Of a DNA stretch of 64,000 nucleotides, positions 50,066 through 62,692 are shown piece after piece. A program made the position numbers and the translations under genes. Below the pieces are notes generated by a model. The model saw only the letters and a list, made by a program, of their open reading frames with translations. It ran no database searches and was not told where the DNA came from. Origin of the DNA: Rhynchopus sp. YZ270_cl-10 (taxonomy: Eukaryota > Euglenozoa > Diplonemea > Diplonemida > Diplonemidae); contig OZ037862.1 in NCBI GenBank assembly GCA_964035575.1, forward strand, positions 558,001 to 622,000, in the 5' to 3' direction. Every line of letters starts with the position of its first letter. Within the stretch, counting starts at the first letter, position 1.

Positions 50066-51274
50066 ATTTTGATTTTGATTTGTTTGAAGATGTGTGGCAT
50101 AGCGAGACGTCCTTGAAGGTTTCTTTGTTTATGATTCCAACTTCTTTTGTTTCACGCCGTCTTGCCGTGTCACATACATGGTGGGGACACCTGACTCAGC
50201 CTGCAACGACAGCAGACGAGGAGCCAGCATCCTGTTTGTAGTTTCATCGCGCTTCTCACTTTATACATTACCCAACTCTCCCATCCCCTTCTTTTCTTTT
50301 TCTTTTCTTTTTTTTTTTTTGAAAAATATGGTTCATACTTTCCTTCCCCTATTTTTATCTTTTTATTTTATATGTTCTAAGCAACGTCAGCTATTTGTAT
50401 CTGACGTGGTTTACTTTTATTTTTCTTTTTCGTGTGGGTGTCTGTGTTTAGTGTAAATTGGTGTGTCCCACCCATATCCTCAGGTTCATTTGAACGACAT
50501 TTTTTTTTTTTAATGTTGAACGGGGTGCACAGAGTTGCAAAAACTTTAAAGATAAGCTTCTTTTTACGAGGGGCATGCTTTTAAAAAAAGCAAAATCAAA
50601 ATCAAATCATTGCGATATGTTGTGAGGGAAGCGGATTCGATTTGTTCTCTGATGCTTTCTGGATGCAGAAGTGAGTAGCAGGGCTCAGAGCGACGTGTTA
50701 ATTCAATTTCTTAGTCATTCGAGGTGGACATTACAAGCCTGCCTCCTTGGCGATGTCTACCAATTTCATCACAACATCGCGAAAAACGGGCTACGCATAA
50801 CCATATAGATCGCCACAGGTGGTCAAAAGTACCAATTTTTGGTTCCAATTGCTTCAAATCGTCGAAAAATGTTGAAACAGTTGTCCACAAACACAATCTG
50901 GCAAGAGATTATGGGTGCATCGCCAACTTTTTTTTCTCTCTCTTTCTGGATATTACAATTATTTTTTTGGGCCAAAAAATCCAGCTTATCCCTGGGTTTC
51001 GACTCGAAAAATTTGATTGCCACACAAAACCAGGTTTGAGAGCAAACAAATCGTGTTTATTGATCAAAAAATACAGAGATGGGGAGGGTCGGGAGAGAAA
51101 AAATGAAGAAAAAAAAAAGCTTGTCAACAAAACAATGAATCTGGCACACACACGAATCTATCTCATCGTGTTTCTAACAATGAAAATAAAATTAAAAAAA
51201 ATGACAGCAAAATAAAAAAGCTCCCAAACGAACCCTCTGTAAGCAATAAAATACGGGTTTTATTTTACATTTTT

Positions 51275-52378
51275 CATACAATGCAACGAGGCCGGGTACG
51301 CCTGAAAATACTCGTATCTGGAAAATATATCTGAGGCGTGCCTGAGGCGTCACTGAGGCGTGCCTGAGGCGTACTCGGGATTAGTTACGTTTAAGTACGC
51401 CTCAGGCACGCCTGAGTATATATCAACGCATACTTGCGTTTCAGGCGCCTGGTGTGTATTTCCCCCCCGCAAAAAGGGCCTCTGATGCATTTCCGGAGCG
51501 ATCTGAAAAAATTCCGGGGTCGGACAATTTTTTTAGCAAAAAATGCGTGACTTTAAGTTTGTACCAAAACCAGGGGAAAGTATACCCGATTTCATATTTC
51601 TGCTGATATATAAAATTATTACGCACAGGTCATCACGTTTCTAAGGCATGCCATGTATTTCCTCCGCCCCCTGAAATGTGCTGAAATCAACTTTCGGTGT
51701 CCTGCTGAGAAAATTGCGGGGTCGCAAGATATTTTTAGTGGAAAAATATCATGGTTACTGCTTACAGTAAACTGCCTCCTAAAAAGAGGCTTCGCAGAAG
51801 ATGAGTCATACCTCGGGTATAAAAAAGTATAAAAAAGTCCTTTGGCCACCCCATAGTTGTACTAAAAATAGAGCTGTGGTCTGTGGATCAAGGAGGCCTG
51901 TGTAAAATTCTGGGATCTCGATGGGATCTCTCTAGTGTTAGAGGGTCCAGCCTTGTATGAGCCTCTTCCGTCTTGCATCAAGTTGGGCCCCGAAGGGACC
52001 CAGTCGAAAAGCACCCCCGAGATTTGTTTACAATGATTCTTGAATCAATGAAATACCCGAAGGTACCACCAAAATATATATCATCAGCACCAAAGCTTAG
52101 CGAACCCTTTTCATTTTTTCGACTCGCTCGGCCCAGAGGCACATTTTTCATCGTGCGACCCCGCATTTGAAAGATTTTGCTACGTCTGAATCGAAAGCCA
52201 CAAAATTTGGGGGTAAATACTTTTTTGTTCATGACCAAAATGCTGGTAAGAAATATAAATATACCCAGGCGTGCCTGAGGCGTACTTAAACGTAACTAAT
52301 CCCGAGTACGCCTCAGGCACGCCTGAGTATTTATTTTCAGGCCTTGGCGAGGCCGACTCGGCCTCGTTGCATTGTATG
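51275..52378. mobile_element. Inverted-repeat element, 1.1 kb
   Basis: Ends are CATACAATGCAACGAGGCC and its reverse complement. A second inverted block (GAGGCGTACTCGGGATTAG near 51364 and its complement near 52290) extends the arms. ATTTTT flanks both ends, but this AT-rich TSD is ambiguous. The interior has GCATTTCC(G/A)GAGCGATCTG and CGACCCCGCAATTTG-like words, shared with elements at about 53.2 and 54.2 kb. Confidence 0.7.
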
Positions 52379-52917
52379 ATTTTTATTTTACATTTTTATT
52401 TTTATTTTTATTTTTAAATGTGGCACAGTTCGTAAACCCCATCTCCCCTAAAAGGTGTTTTTGATATTTTCTACTCGGACTTATGATTTTTTTCGTCGTT
52501 GAACTCAGAAACCACATTCTGAGTCAAAAGACTGAAAAAAAAATATCATAGAAAAGTCCGAGCAGAACCTACAGTGAGTCGCAATATTACGGGTGCGTTT
52601 TATTACGGGTGACTTAATTATGGGTGGATATTGGGTCCACCTATAATTAGAGAACACCCAGAAACTTTTACGGACTGTGTCATATTTTTTTTTCTATGTT
52701 TTTTTCTCTTTTCTTTTTTTCTTTTTCGAACGAAAGGCAGGGTTTTTTGGTTTCTTTCTTAGCCAACACTAACCTCCTTGCCTCCTTTTTCACGTACTTT
52801 GTTCATGTTTATTTGTTTATTTTTTGCAAACAGAAACTACACCAAAAAAAGAGAGTAGAAAACTAGCTTTGAGTTGAGTTAGACTCAACTTCATGCTTGA
52901 GTATTCCAATAGTATTG

Positions 52918-53358
52918 TCATCCAAAATCCGCCCAGCCGTATACTTTTTCATATTTTTACACTCAGAAAATGACAGGTTGATTTTTTTGATAAAACAACT
53001 AAAAAGATTGGAGGCAGCGCTGCAGGGCAAACAAAACGGATTGGAAAAAACAGAAGCTTGCTTGTTTTCTTTGAGTACTCAATTAACCACAACAACCGTA
53101 CTTCAGTTTAACACATTTTTTCACCTTTTTGTTTTCCCGGCTTTGAGCGCACAAACAAAAGACCCGATCTTTTTTGTCGTCCGACCCCGCAATTGAACGT
53201 TTCGCCGCAATAAAAATAAACAACTGGTGTTTAATGCGATGAAGCACCCATCTGAAAAACTTTGGGGGTCGGACCATTTTTTCCAGTAAAAATGGAAAAC
53301 TTAAAAAAAACGAGTCCAAAGTCGGGCTTTTCTATACGGCTGGGCAGATTTTGGATGA
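52918..53358. mobile_element. Short inverted-repeat element, 441 bp
   Basis: 26-bp TIRs (TCATCCAAAATC(C/T)GCCCAGCC...) with one mismatch, at 52918-52943 and 53333-53358. No clear TSD. The interior words CCGACCCCGCAATTGAACG and GGGGGTCGGACCATTTTTT link it to the neighbouring elements. Confidence 0.7.
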
Positions 53359-53462
53359 TATAATTATTAATATATAATACCCCCCTCCCCTAAAAGGAAG
53401 GTGCTGTGAAAGCGCTGTCCCAGCAAGCAAAGCTGGCCTGACGGAGGGGGGGAGAAAAAAAA

Positions 53463-53494
<32 letters not shown>

Positions 53495-54827
53495 TTGGAA
53501 AGTGGAGATTGCACAAACTGTGGCAAACACAACCTGAGGCTACTACACTACTTCCAACAATTTATCAAAAAACAAAAAAAAACAGAATATTGTTTAACCC
53601 ACTGAAAGATAACTGCTATTGCATAGGAAGATTACAAAGAGAATTATATTTTTTTTTTAAAAATGGTGCAGTGTTGTTAGCGAAAACGTATTTTACTTGG
53701 TAACCGCTGCTAACGGCTACGCTGTTCTGTGCTTCGGAGAGAACTCAGAATGCCAGTGCTTGCAATAGAAGTTGTATTTCAAGAGAATACAGCATCCCCT
53801 TTATCCCTCCCACAAAGCCGTGTTTCATCTATACTTCATCACTCAAATTGCCCACGGTAAGAAACCAGACAAGAAAGTCATGTTAGTATTGCTCTTTGGC
53901 GTCCCTTTGTTCCCTCAATCGAAAAATGATCATGGGGATTTTTTTAAATATCTCTTTTCACGCAAGAAAAAAAAAGTATTGTAAGAAAATCCACACTCAT
54001 CCGGCAGGGGTCTTTTGTCGAAGGCTGAGACCCGTGTCCGGAACAACGAAAAAAAATCATCCAGATAAGAATTGATGCATAAAAATTGTCCGACCGCGGA
54101 ATTGAACGATTTTAACACCGCATCTTTCAAACTGGAGAAAAAACGAAAAACAAAAAAAAAAAAAAAAACAAAAAATCTAGACAAAATATTAAAGCAAATT
54201 GAGGTCTTGGGCCATGGAACATTCACCTTTTTACCCTCGAGAAGGCCGTTTTTTTTGCATTTCCAGAGCGATCTGAAAAAAAAATCGAGAATATATTTCT
54301 TGCGTGAATTTGCCCCCCTTTTTTTTTTTTTGTGTGTGTGGAAACAAGTGAATAGTTCTGGTGTGGAATGGATGGTGACTACAGATGTCCTTAATAGTTC
54401 CTTAAGGGAAATAGTTGGGCTTGTAGAAGTTGATGCCTGACGCCAGGTGGGGTTTTTTCTGGATACTATAGTCGTACTGCCCAGCCGCATATTGTTTCTT
54501 TCCCCCCCTTTTCCCAGAGGAAGCGCGCGCGGGCTCGGCGAGACCAATTTTTTTTTTTTTTTTTACTTAGACTAAACCAGGCTCTCCGCTAGGATTTCCG
54601 ATTTTGAAAATATTCTGTTGATGGTCCACGTTGGTGGGGTACATGCTTGCGCCGCAGGCGCACGGTACGCAACTTTTTTTTTTGCCAACGCCCGATTTTG
54701 ACTTTTTTGGGACGTTTGAGCCCTCACCTCTCCATATCTTCTTCTCCTGAGCTTTTTTGACAGGTAGAACGGGTCTGAACCACTTAGCAGAACTTTTTTT
54801 TTTTTTCTTTTTTTCCCATACAAGTAT

Positions 54828-54940
54828 AACGGCCGTCACGACGGGAAAAATTTTTTTTTGTCGGGGAGGTCACGGCCGTGAAGAAAATCTGAAAAATTTA
54901 ACGGCCGTGAAATTTTGCATTGATCACGGCCGTGAAATAT
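54828..54940. repeat. Cluster of ACGGCCGT palindromes
   Basis: Four ACGGCCGT sites in about 110 bp, mostly in the 12-bp palindrome TCACGGCCGTGA. A second cluster lies at 56636-56740, including a hairpin with 22-bp arms (56637-56691). Confidence 0.65.
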
Positions 54941-55018
54941 TTCCACGCTTTTTGCTTGTTTCTTCTTTTTCGTTCGTAGACAGGGCCAACCCCCTTTCCC
55001 ATCCCTCCCAAGTCATTC

Positions 55019-55225
55019 TTGGGGGGTAAAAGCAACATAAAAAGTGCAAAAAAAAGTCGGCCCCACTGCGATCGGGAAGCTGACGACACGAATGAGCACT
55101 TATGGTGGTCCTGCCCTGCCTGCGATGCTATACGCTCAGATCCTAGTTTCCACTCCGTCACAACTGCTGACAGGTCGCCGTGGCCTACTGTGTGTCGAAC
55201 TGTGGAGTTATCCCTACTGCCCTGA
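55019..55225 (+). pseudogene. Possible LINE-type reverse transcriptase C-terminal relic
   Basis: A 68-codon frame containing HCDREADDTNEHLWWSCPACDAIR, like the C-x-x...HL...CP zinc-knuckle segment that ends many non-LTR reverse transcriptases. The rest of an RT is not found nearby, so at best a fragment. Weak call. Confidence 0.3.
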
Positions 55226-55307
55226 AGGACAGTATTGATGCTACCTCCAGCGTCTGATGGGGAGCATCCTCATACACCGGTTGTCTCTGAACAACAGCCT
55301 CCGTATC

Positions 55308-55580
55308 AACAATCTGCCAGTCACGCCTGGAGAAGTTTTTGGGGTGCCTCGGAGGTCTTTATACAATGCAATGTGCCCTAGTTTTGAGTACGAAACGTTT
55401 CTCCATGTATTGCACGGGAAACAATATGACAAACAGGTGCAGGGTGGTTCCGTGCTTATCATAGAACCTGGCACCTTGTGTGTCTCCCAAAGACCAAAAA
55501 AGCGTTGTGTGAAGTTTTGAAGGAAGGAAAAATAAAACGTATCAACAATCTGCCACTCACGCCTGGAGAACAGCTCAGTT
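55308..55580. repeat. Direct repeat of a 27-bp segment
   Basis: CGTATCAACAATCTGCCA(G/C)TCACGCCTGGAGAA-type sequence occurs at about 55302 and 55540, 240 bp apart, within decayed sequence. Confidence 0.6.
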
Positions 55581-57107
55581 GCAACCTTTGTTCCGTCCCC
55601 ACTATGACTTCGACCGGATTCCACTCTCACAGGAAATGGACTTATCCAAACCATCACCTGCGTGCCCTGCTGCGCTCCTGGCTCTCCTCACTGCGCTGGT
55701 CTCCCGCTGCCCGCCCACGTTTTCACCCTACTGTGAATTGTAGTTGGAGCGTGTGGCATTTCTGAGCACTTGTACGTGCTCCCGGTTCTTCAGAGTAGCA
55801 TATTTCTCGTGTTTCAGCACTTGTAACCGGTTTTTGAGCAAAGTACTCTTCTCATATTTAATGGGCTTTCCGTTGTGGAACACACATCAATACTGTGAGA
55901 CGAACCTCATCTGTGTTGAACCATTTGCGGTGTTCTTCAGCTTCCGGTGCAAAATCTTCCGACAGAATCAGCACACCATTGAACAACTATCCTCTGTCTT
56001 TTTTGTCGGAAAATAGACCGCATCACGTTTTGCACACCTCTGGATCTTCTTCGCTACGTTGGCGAGATACGCGCAGAGGGAGGGGTCCACCCTTTTGCTC
56101 CTGTGAACTTGTACTGTTTGCCCGATGTTTTCTTTGGCACAAGAGTGATGAACGGGGTTGAGTGAGTCCACACACATCCTTCTCGGGCAAAGGGTAATAA
56201 GAGGTTGTGAGACGCTCGGGACGCTGCGAATTCAGTATGCAGAACTGAAAGGCAGTGTTGAAACCAGAAGATTACAGATGGCGGGTCAGATGCTGTGTCA
56301 CTTACCCCATCAGGTAGATGAGAGCCAGCACCTTCAGAGCAGTGAACACAACACACCGTGGACACAATACATGTGCCAAAAGGCAACAAGACCCTACAAG
56401 GAGTACCCAGTACCCAGCGCAGTTTTCTGTGCGATATCACTTAACCGGTCCTCTCCTGCCCTACCCTCCTTTTCTTCAGGGGTAAAAATCAGGTGGTTTG
56501 TGGGAATATAGGGGGAAATGGGTGGGGTTTGGTCTGTACATTCCTATCCGCGCCTATCCGCGGGGTAAAAATCAGGTGGGATGGTTCTTGAGTGGCGCCT
56601 TTTCTCGTACTTCACTGTGTGTTCCTTCAAAGACTTGTACAAAAATTTCACGGCCGTTGTTTTTTTTTAACGGCCGTGAAATTTTTGTACATAAAAAGGG
56701 CGCTTTTTTTTCACGGCCGTTTTTTTTTATTTTTCACGGCAACGACGGCAGTGGGTCGAGCATTTTTTTTTCATTTCCGTGACGTCCGTTTTACTTGTAT
56801 GTTTTCCCCATTTTCAAAAAGTTCTGTTGACAATCAACAGAACTTTAGTACCTAGCGGAGTGCCTGGACTAAACAGGGCTCTCGCCAATCACCCCTTTTG
56901 GCCAAAATGGGGGGTGATTTGGGGTCCCCGAGCTTCCCCCCCCGTAAAAGCGGTCGCGCGCGCGCTTCGCGCGCGCGGCTCCCTGCCAGTGCAGGGAGGC
57001 GAGGCGCTTTCTCCCCTTGTTTGGGGTCAGCTTGTTTTTATGCCCAAAAAATTTTTCAGCACTGCTGACCAGGAACATTGGGAACATAGGGAACTGTATG
57101 TATGTGC

Positions 57108-57275
57108 TTTTTTTTTTGCGGAGCAAAAAAAATAATACAAATGGCGCCGCAGGCGAAAAAAAATTTAAGGCACGGTGTAAAAAGCTAGCTTTTACATCAC
57201 ATACCCACTCAACGAAACCTTTTTTGCGGAGCAAAAAAGGAAAAATGGCGCCGCAGGCAAAAAAAATTGAGGTAC
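57108..57275. repeat. Direct repeat with GCGGAGC and GGCGCCGCAGGC words
   Basis: TTTTTTGCGGAGCAAAAAA followed by AATGGCGCCGCAGGC occurs twice about 110 bp apart. Related to the GCGCCGCAGGCGC dispersed motif at 9565, 54650 and 60570. Confidence 0.6.
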
Positions 57276-57357
57276 AGACTGGATGATGCGGTCAGCAACC
57301 CAGTTCCCCATGGTACTCCCGTGGTTCAACCCTGGGATTTTTTTTTTTTTTTTTTTT

Positions 57358-57392
57358 TGGAGGGGTGATCCGAAACCCGGATCACCCCTCTT
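57358..57392. repeat. Hairpin GAGGGGTGATCCG/CGGATCACCCCTC
   Basis: A 13-bp perfect stem with a 5-base loop between a long T tract and a T/A-run. Could be a terminator-like or element-end structure; no gene abuts it. Confidence 0.5.
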
Positions 57393-57809
57393 TTTTTAAA
57401 AAAAAATTTTTTTGGGTGATTTAAAACCCGATCACCCCCCGGCGAGAGCCATGAGACTAAACTGTGGACAGAGTGAATTTGCCACACCATATATCCTGTC
57501 TTTTTTTTCTCTTTTTCTTTTTTTGAAAAATTGTTGTGGTTGCCATCGTTGTGCAAGTTTACATCTTCCCAAAAAAAAAGTCCTCTTTCCCCCTGGAATT
57601 CTCCACCCAATCGTTGTCGTCAGGTGTGCTTTTTCTTTTGCTTTTATCCCTCTTTTCCCCCGCTCTGGACGCGATAAACTGTGCCAGTATGCAGCATTCC
57701 CCGTTTGAATGTCGAAGAAGTACTGCATGGTTCGATAACCTGCGGATAGCCAGTGCCTGCGTTTGCAGAAACGTTCGCACCTTTGCACTTCACATTTCCA
57801 ACATCCCAT

Positions 57810-57847
<38 letters not shown>

Positions 57848-60307
57848 TTTTTATTTTTTTTGCTGGCTACTCACGAGAGGTTTAGACAATTTTTCTGTTT
57901 AGAATGGGGGAAACGCCTTGCCAAACCCAAAGCATTCCTCCCAAGCCTCCCATCTTATCTGTTTTATGCCCACTAAGTTAAGGTAACCCCCCCCTCTTTT
58001 TTTGTTTCCCCCCTTGTGTTGGTGTTTGTTATCGATGTGAACAATTTTTTAGGGTTTTCTTTGCGCACTTTTGGGAAACGCATTCACGGAAACGAATTTT
58101 TTTTTTCTCTCTTCGTTAGTATGGAAGTTTAGTAGGGAAGTTAGTAGGGAACAGGGGGTGGGAGTTATGGGAGTGATGATCGTTTTTTTTTTTTTTTTTC
58201 TCTCACTGTTTATCTCTGTCCCCACCCTCATCATATTCAAGATATCTAGCACGAGAACCTTGGACATCTTTTATAAACTTTTTTTTTTCCTTTTCTTTTT
58301 CGGGCTCAGACCAAGGGTACTATGCCTTAGCACACTCAAGTGCACCGTCTGTATTTCTTCCCGTTGGCCGGAGGGGTATGCGGGTCAATCCTTTTTAGTC
58401 CTCAGGAGATAAACGTCCCTGCCCCTACTGAATGCAAGTTACACCTAAACCTAGGGTATATAAATACAGTGCTTCCCCATGTTAAGAGTGTTTGCACTCG
58501 GAGCATGAAACAGCAACCAACAGTCAGCCTTGCTCTGCTATACCTTGGGTTATGGTGTGCCGTACCTAGGCTTACAACTCTTCAGCGGAAGGTGAGGTGC
58601 CGACCGAGCGGTTGTGTACCGTTCACACTACGGTATGAGTAAGCCATTAGGTTTCCTTTCACACCTTCTGTTGTAGGCCGCAGAGTACTGCTTTCATCCG
58701 GGGTTGGCATCGTGGGTCAGTCGGAGGTGCCCGCATCAATTACTACCATTTTTTCTTATTCTTCTTTTTGATGATGCCTGCATCCTGCAGAGGTGTTTGC
58801 ATCCCGCAGAGGTGTTTGTGCTTTCAATTTTACCTCCATTTTTCCCCCCTATATCATTTTACCGTTTTGTTTGTCTCTCACTGCTGTGCAGCGCCTTCGT
58901 GTAGGGTAGACATTAGAAACACGCATTTTTTTTTTTTGAGTTTCCCTTCCCCCCACCACCCTATGAAGAATGAACGGGCCCCACCCCTTTTCTCTCCCAT
59001 TTTTTTTCTCTCTCCCAGGTTCCATAACCACGGAGCGTCAGTGCGTGCAGTGTCCCAGGGGCGTTTGCACTCTCAACTTCACCTTCTTTTCATAAATTAT
59101 GTCACTGCAATTGTGTGCTCAATGGCTGTGTTCCATCGGAGCCTTCCCCAAGGGTGACTTTTGTGCACAACAAGTGCGTTGTGCGTTGTGTGGTATTACA
59201 GCAGTGATGTGTCTGAGAAACCACCTTTGCTAAAGTTTCCCGGGTTGGCAGCAGATTCTGTCAGCAGCTACAGTTTTTTTCTTTTCTTTTTTCGTTGTGT
59301 TTGTGGTTTTTCCCCTGTTTTTTTTGTTTGTTTTTTTTTTTTTTTGCGTGTATTTTGCGCCCCAGCTTTTCTCTCTCTTTTTTTGTCGTTTGAAACAAAA
59401 CAAAACAAAAGTAAGTGCTTATCACGTGGAGTACATTCCTTGGGTCTCCGCACGAAGATGGCAATCAAATCATGCCCAAGTGGAGGCGGGCTGCGGCCAG
59501 ACATGCCCACTTTAGTGAATTCTTTGTCCCAAATTTAAAAGAAAAATGTGTTTTCGACATTGGTTTCTTAAGGATGCAACGTTACGTGGACCCCCTAAAC
59601 CCCACCTACCACCCAGGCATAGATCCGAAGCACTTCGTATGTGAATCGTTTCGCATAATTCTCGCATGAGAAGCACGTGCTTTTCTTCTTCTTTTCTTTC
59701 GTCTTTTTTTACTTTTTTGGGTTTTGTGAACAGAGAAATACCTGTCACAGGAAAGCAGCGTGTTGTCAGGCACGTATCCTTGCCCAATTCCTAGACGCAA
59801 GAATCGACTCAAGAATTGCACGAGAATCATGCGAGAATTTTAGGCTCTGATTTTCCTTCTCTGTTTTTTCTTTTTTGGAAAGCGAGAATGCGAATTGTTT
59901 CCGATCTATGAGAGCAGAACAGCGGCATGGACTCGGCATCCGATAATGAGTGTGTAACAACTCACCTGCCGAATGAACCTGTCCCGAAAATGGATGGTGA
60001 CTCTTTATTTTTTTTTTTGAAAGGACATGTCATGCGGAGGAGTGCGTGACCCATGGAGGTCCTACAGGGTAGTGGTATATGCATTGTAGGGTTTGTTGTT
60101 CAAACTTCAGTGGTTACTATTTGAACAGCCATTAGACAAAAAAGCCATTTCTTTCTCCGAACTAAACTGAACATTTTTTTTATTGCACTTTATTCGCAAA
60201 TCAACATTGCCCAGTGGGAATACAGAGGGTGGCAACAAAAAAAAAAAGAAAAACTCTGATTTGTATATTCTCGAACCTTCACGCGTTCACGAAGTACATT
60301 TTTTTTG

Positions 60308-61545
60308 ATCAGTCTAAATGGGAGCCAATTACCCCCCCCCTAGCCAATTACCCCCCCCCCTTATATTACCCCCTTTTTCCAAAATCCGGAAACCCAAGAT
60401 TTTTCAGTGCCAATTACCCCCCCCCCCCCCCCCTTTAGGTGGTCCCACGTAGAAGGAAATCCTTAAGGATTTGCTGTGGACACACGTGTGACCCCACCGT
60501 GGAGAGCAATCGGCTCGCGCAATCAAAAGAAAGCAGAGAAAAGGGGAAAGAAAAAGGAAAAAAGTTGCGTACCGTGCGCCTGCGGCGCACGGTAGCCAAC
60601 CTTTGTTTGTACTTATGTATATACCACCAAATTTTGACCATGTTTTCCGGTGTTTTCCGGTGTTGGCCGGTGAAGTCACGGTATTGGGTACTGGGTACTG
60701 GGTACACTCGCTTCATCATTGTACTAGCCCAGGGAGGGTTCCCGGCTACCGGCAAGGTCTCTTCCAATCCGTACCCCAGTTTCCTAGTGGGCTTCTCTGG
60801 CTAGGGCTCCAGTAGGTCCCTCCACACATGTAATGTGCCTGCCTTCAGCACCCAGGGTAGCATTCCCAGCACCTTTTACCCTCAGGCAGACCTTCATAGA
60901 GTTTCAGGAGGAGTGCCACAAAGGGTCCCCGGATACAATTTAAGGTCCAGCCCAGGACGAGAGGGGCTCACAGCAGAGAATAAGCCCGGTCCCTGGTCCC
61001 GGTCCGGTCCTGGTATATCCTGGTCCTGGTCCTGGCCCAGGTGCCGGTCCCGGGTCCCAGACCCGGGTCCCAGATGGTACCGGGTACCTGGGTACCCAGG
61101 TATACGCAAACCCGCAAATACGGTACACAGGTACACAGGTACACAGGTACACAGGTACACAGGTACACAGGTACACAGGTACACAGGTACACAGGTACAC
61201 AGGTACACAGGTACACAGGTACACAGGTACACAGGTACACAGGTACACAGGTACACAGGTACACAGGTACACAGGTACACAGGTACACAGGTACACAGGT
61301 ACACAGGTACACAGGTACACAGGTACACAGGTACACAGGTACACAGGTACACAGGTACACAGGTACACAGGTACACAGGTACACAGGTACACAGGTACAC
61401 AGGTACACAGGTACACAGGTACACAGGTAGGTGTCTATTACCCCCCCCCCTTGGGTGTCTATTACCCCCCCCCCCTTATATTACCCCCAAAACCCGAATA
61501 TGACCCTCAAGGGGGGGGGGGTAATTGGCTCCCATTTAGACTGAT
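60308..61545. mobile_element. Inverted-repeat element carrying an 8-bp microsatellite
   Basis: ATCAGTCTAAATGGGAGCCA at the left end is matched by its complement at the right end; TIRs continue into poly-C/poly-G (about 33 bp). Inside: a copy of the GCGCCGCAGGCGC/CGGTACGC motif (about 60570), a GGTCCTGGT-rich tract (60985-61080), then the microsatellite. Confidence 0.65.
61123..61428. repeat. Microsatellite (ACAGGTAC)n, about 38 units
   Basis: Near-perfect 8-bp tandem repeat over about 305 bp. It creates long open frames in all six frames (VHRYTGTQ / VPVYLCTC), which are not genes. Confidence 0.95.
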
Positions 61546-62692
61546 TCTTTTTTTTTTTTTTTTTTTTTTGATTTTTTTTTTTTGCTCGTAGACTAGGACA
61601 CTCTCGTGTCAAGTAACCGCGTTGTCGATAGGTTTCTTTGTTATATTATGGTGTGAGAAAGATCCTTTGGGTTTTTGATCTTTTTTTTTTTTTAAACCCT
61701 ATCAGTCCGGGAGCCACATTTGTGGCTTTGCTAATGACACCAATTGAACGGGATTCTACTTGGATTTTTTGATCGACTTTTTTTTTTCTTTGAAAAGATT
61801 TTGTGGCGAATCTTTCAAATAAAGCAAAAATTGAGAACATTCTCCAGAATCCCCCCCTCCCCCCAACGGATGTCGCCAGCGGGCACTAAAACCAGAAAAC
61901 CGTTCGCCCATGACCCTTTGAGCTCAAGCATGCCACTATAGTGGCGCGCGACTGCCACACGTTGGTAAGAGGGGTTCTACTCATTTTCGTAAAAGTATTT
62001 TTTTTTTCCTGTGAGAAGAACTTTGCTCGATCCTTCAAATAAAGCAAGAATCGACAACTTTAGTGAAAATGTTGTATCTTTGGATGCTGGAGGGAGGTGG
62101 GGTCACCCCCTAGGGAAACGACTTTTTTTGGCGCTCACCCCCCTGCCTAGTGACTCCACCCTGAAGGCAAAGTTCTACTAAAGATCTTTCTCACTCCATG
62201 ATTTATATATTCCTCTTTCTCACCCATTTTTGGTGTCTCATTTTTTTGCTTTCTTTTTCTTTTTCTTTTTTTTGTTATACGTGAACACCCTCTCCCACAG
62301 ACAAAAAAGTTGCCCCTCTTTTTTAAACTGTGCATCGTCCCCTCCCGTACAAAAGATTTCTCGAAAAAAGAAAGGTTCCGGCATTTTTTTTTTTTAAACG
62401 GAAACTCATACTGCGCGTCGAGGCAGTATTCATTAGTTGCTGGAAATATCTGCCAGAAGCACTTTCAGTCACACCGAAGTCTACGCGCCAGAAGCGTGAG
62501 TGAGAGCCACACTTGGAGTGGGTTGTGGTTGGAATTCTCCTAAGGGTGTACTCGCTGAGAGGAGGCTGTACTTCGCACGCCACCCCCACCCCCGCCCTCG
62601 GCACTACCCTTCACCGTGCTTTTCACTCATTACTCAAACCCCCACAGAACTTCTCATAAACACAGCCAAATTTTTGTCTTCTCTGTAATGAG

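Larger units (their letters stand above)
49241..62692. other. Long gene-poor region with repeats and relics
   Basis: More than 13 kb without a convincing gene. It contains a 64-base T tract (about 50001-50064), several other poly-T runs, inverted-repeat elements listed separately, and short frames with frameshifts. Frames of 60-130 codons are Phe/Ser-rich or split and were not called. Confidence 0.55.

Noticed and set aside
56054-56511. Frames of about 120 codons on both strands
   Set aside because: Overlapping, no recognisable motif, and set in decayed repetitive sequence.
60835-61503. Frames translating (ACAGGTAC)n
   Set aside because: Open in all frames because the 8-bp repeat lacks stop codons.
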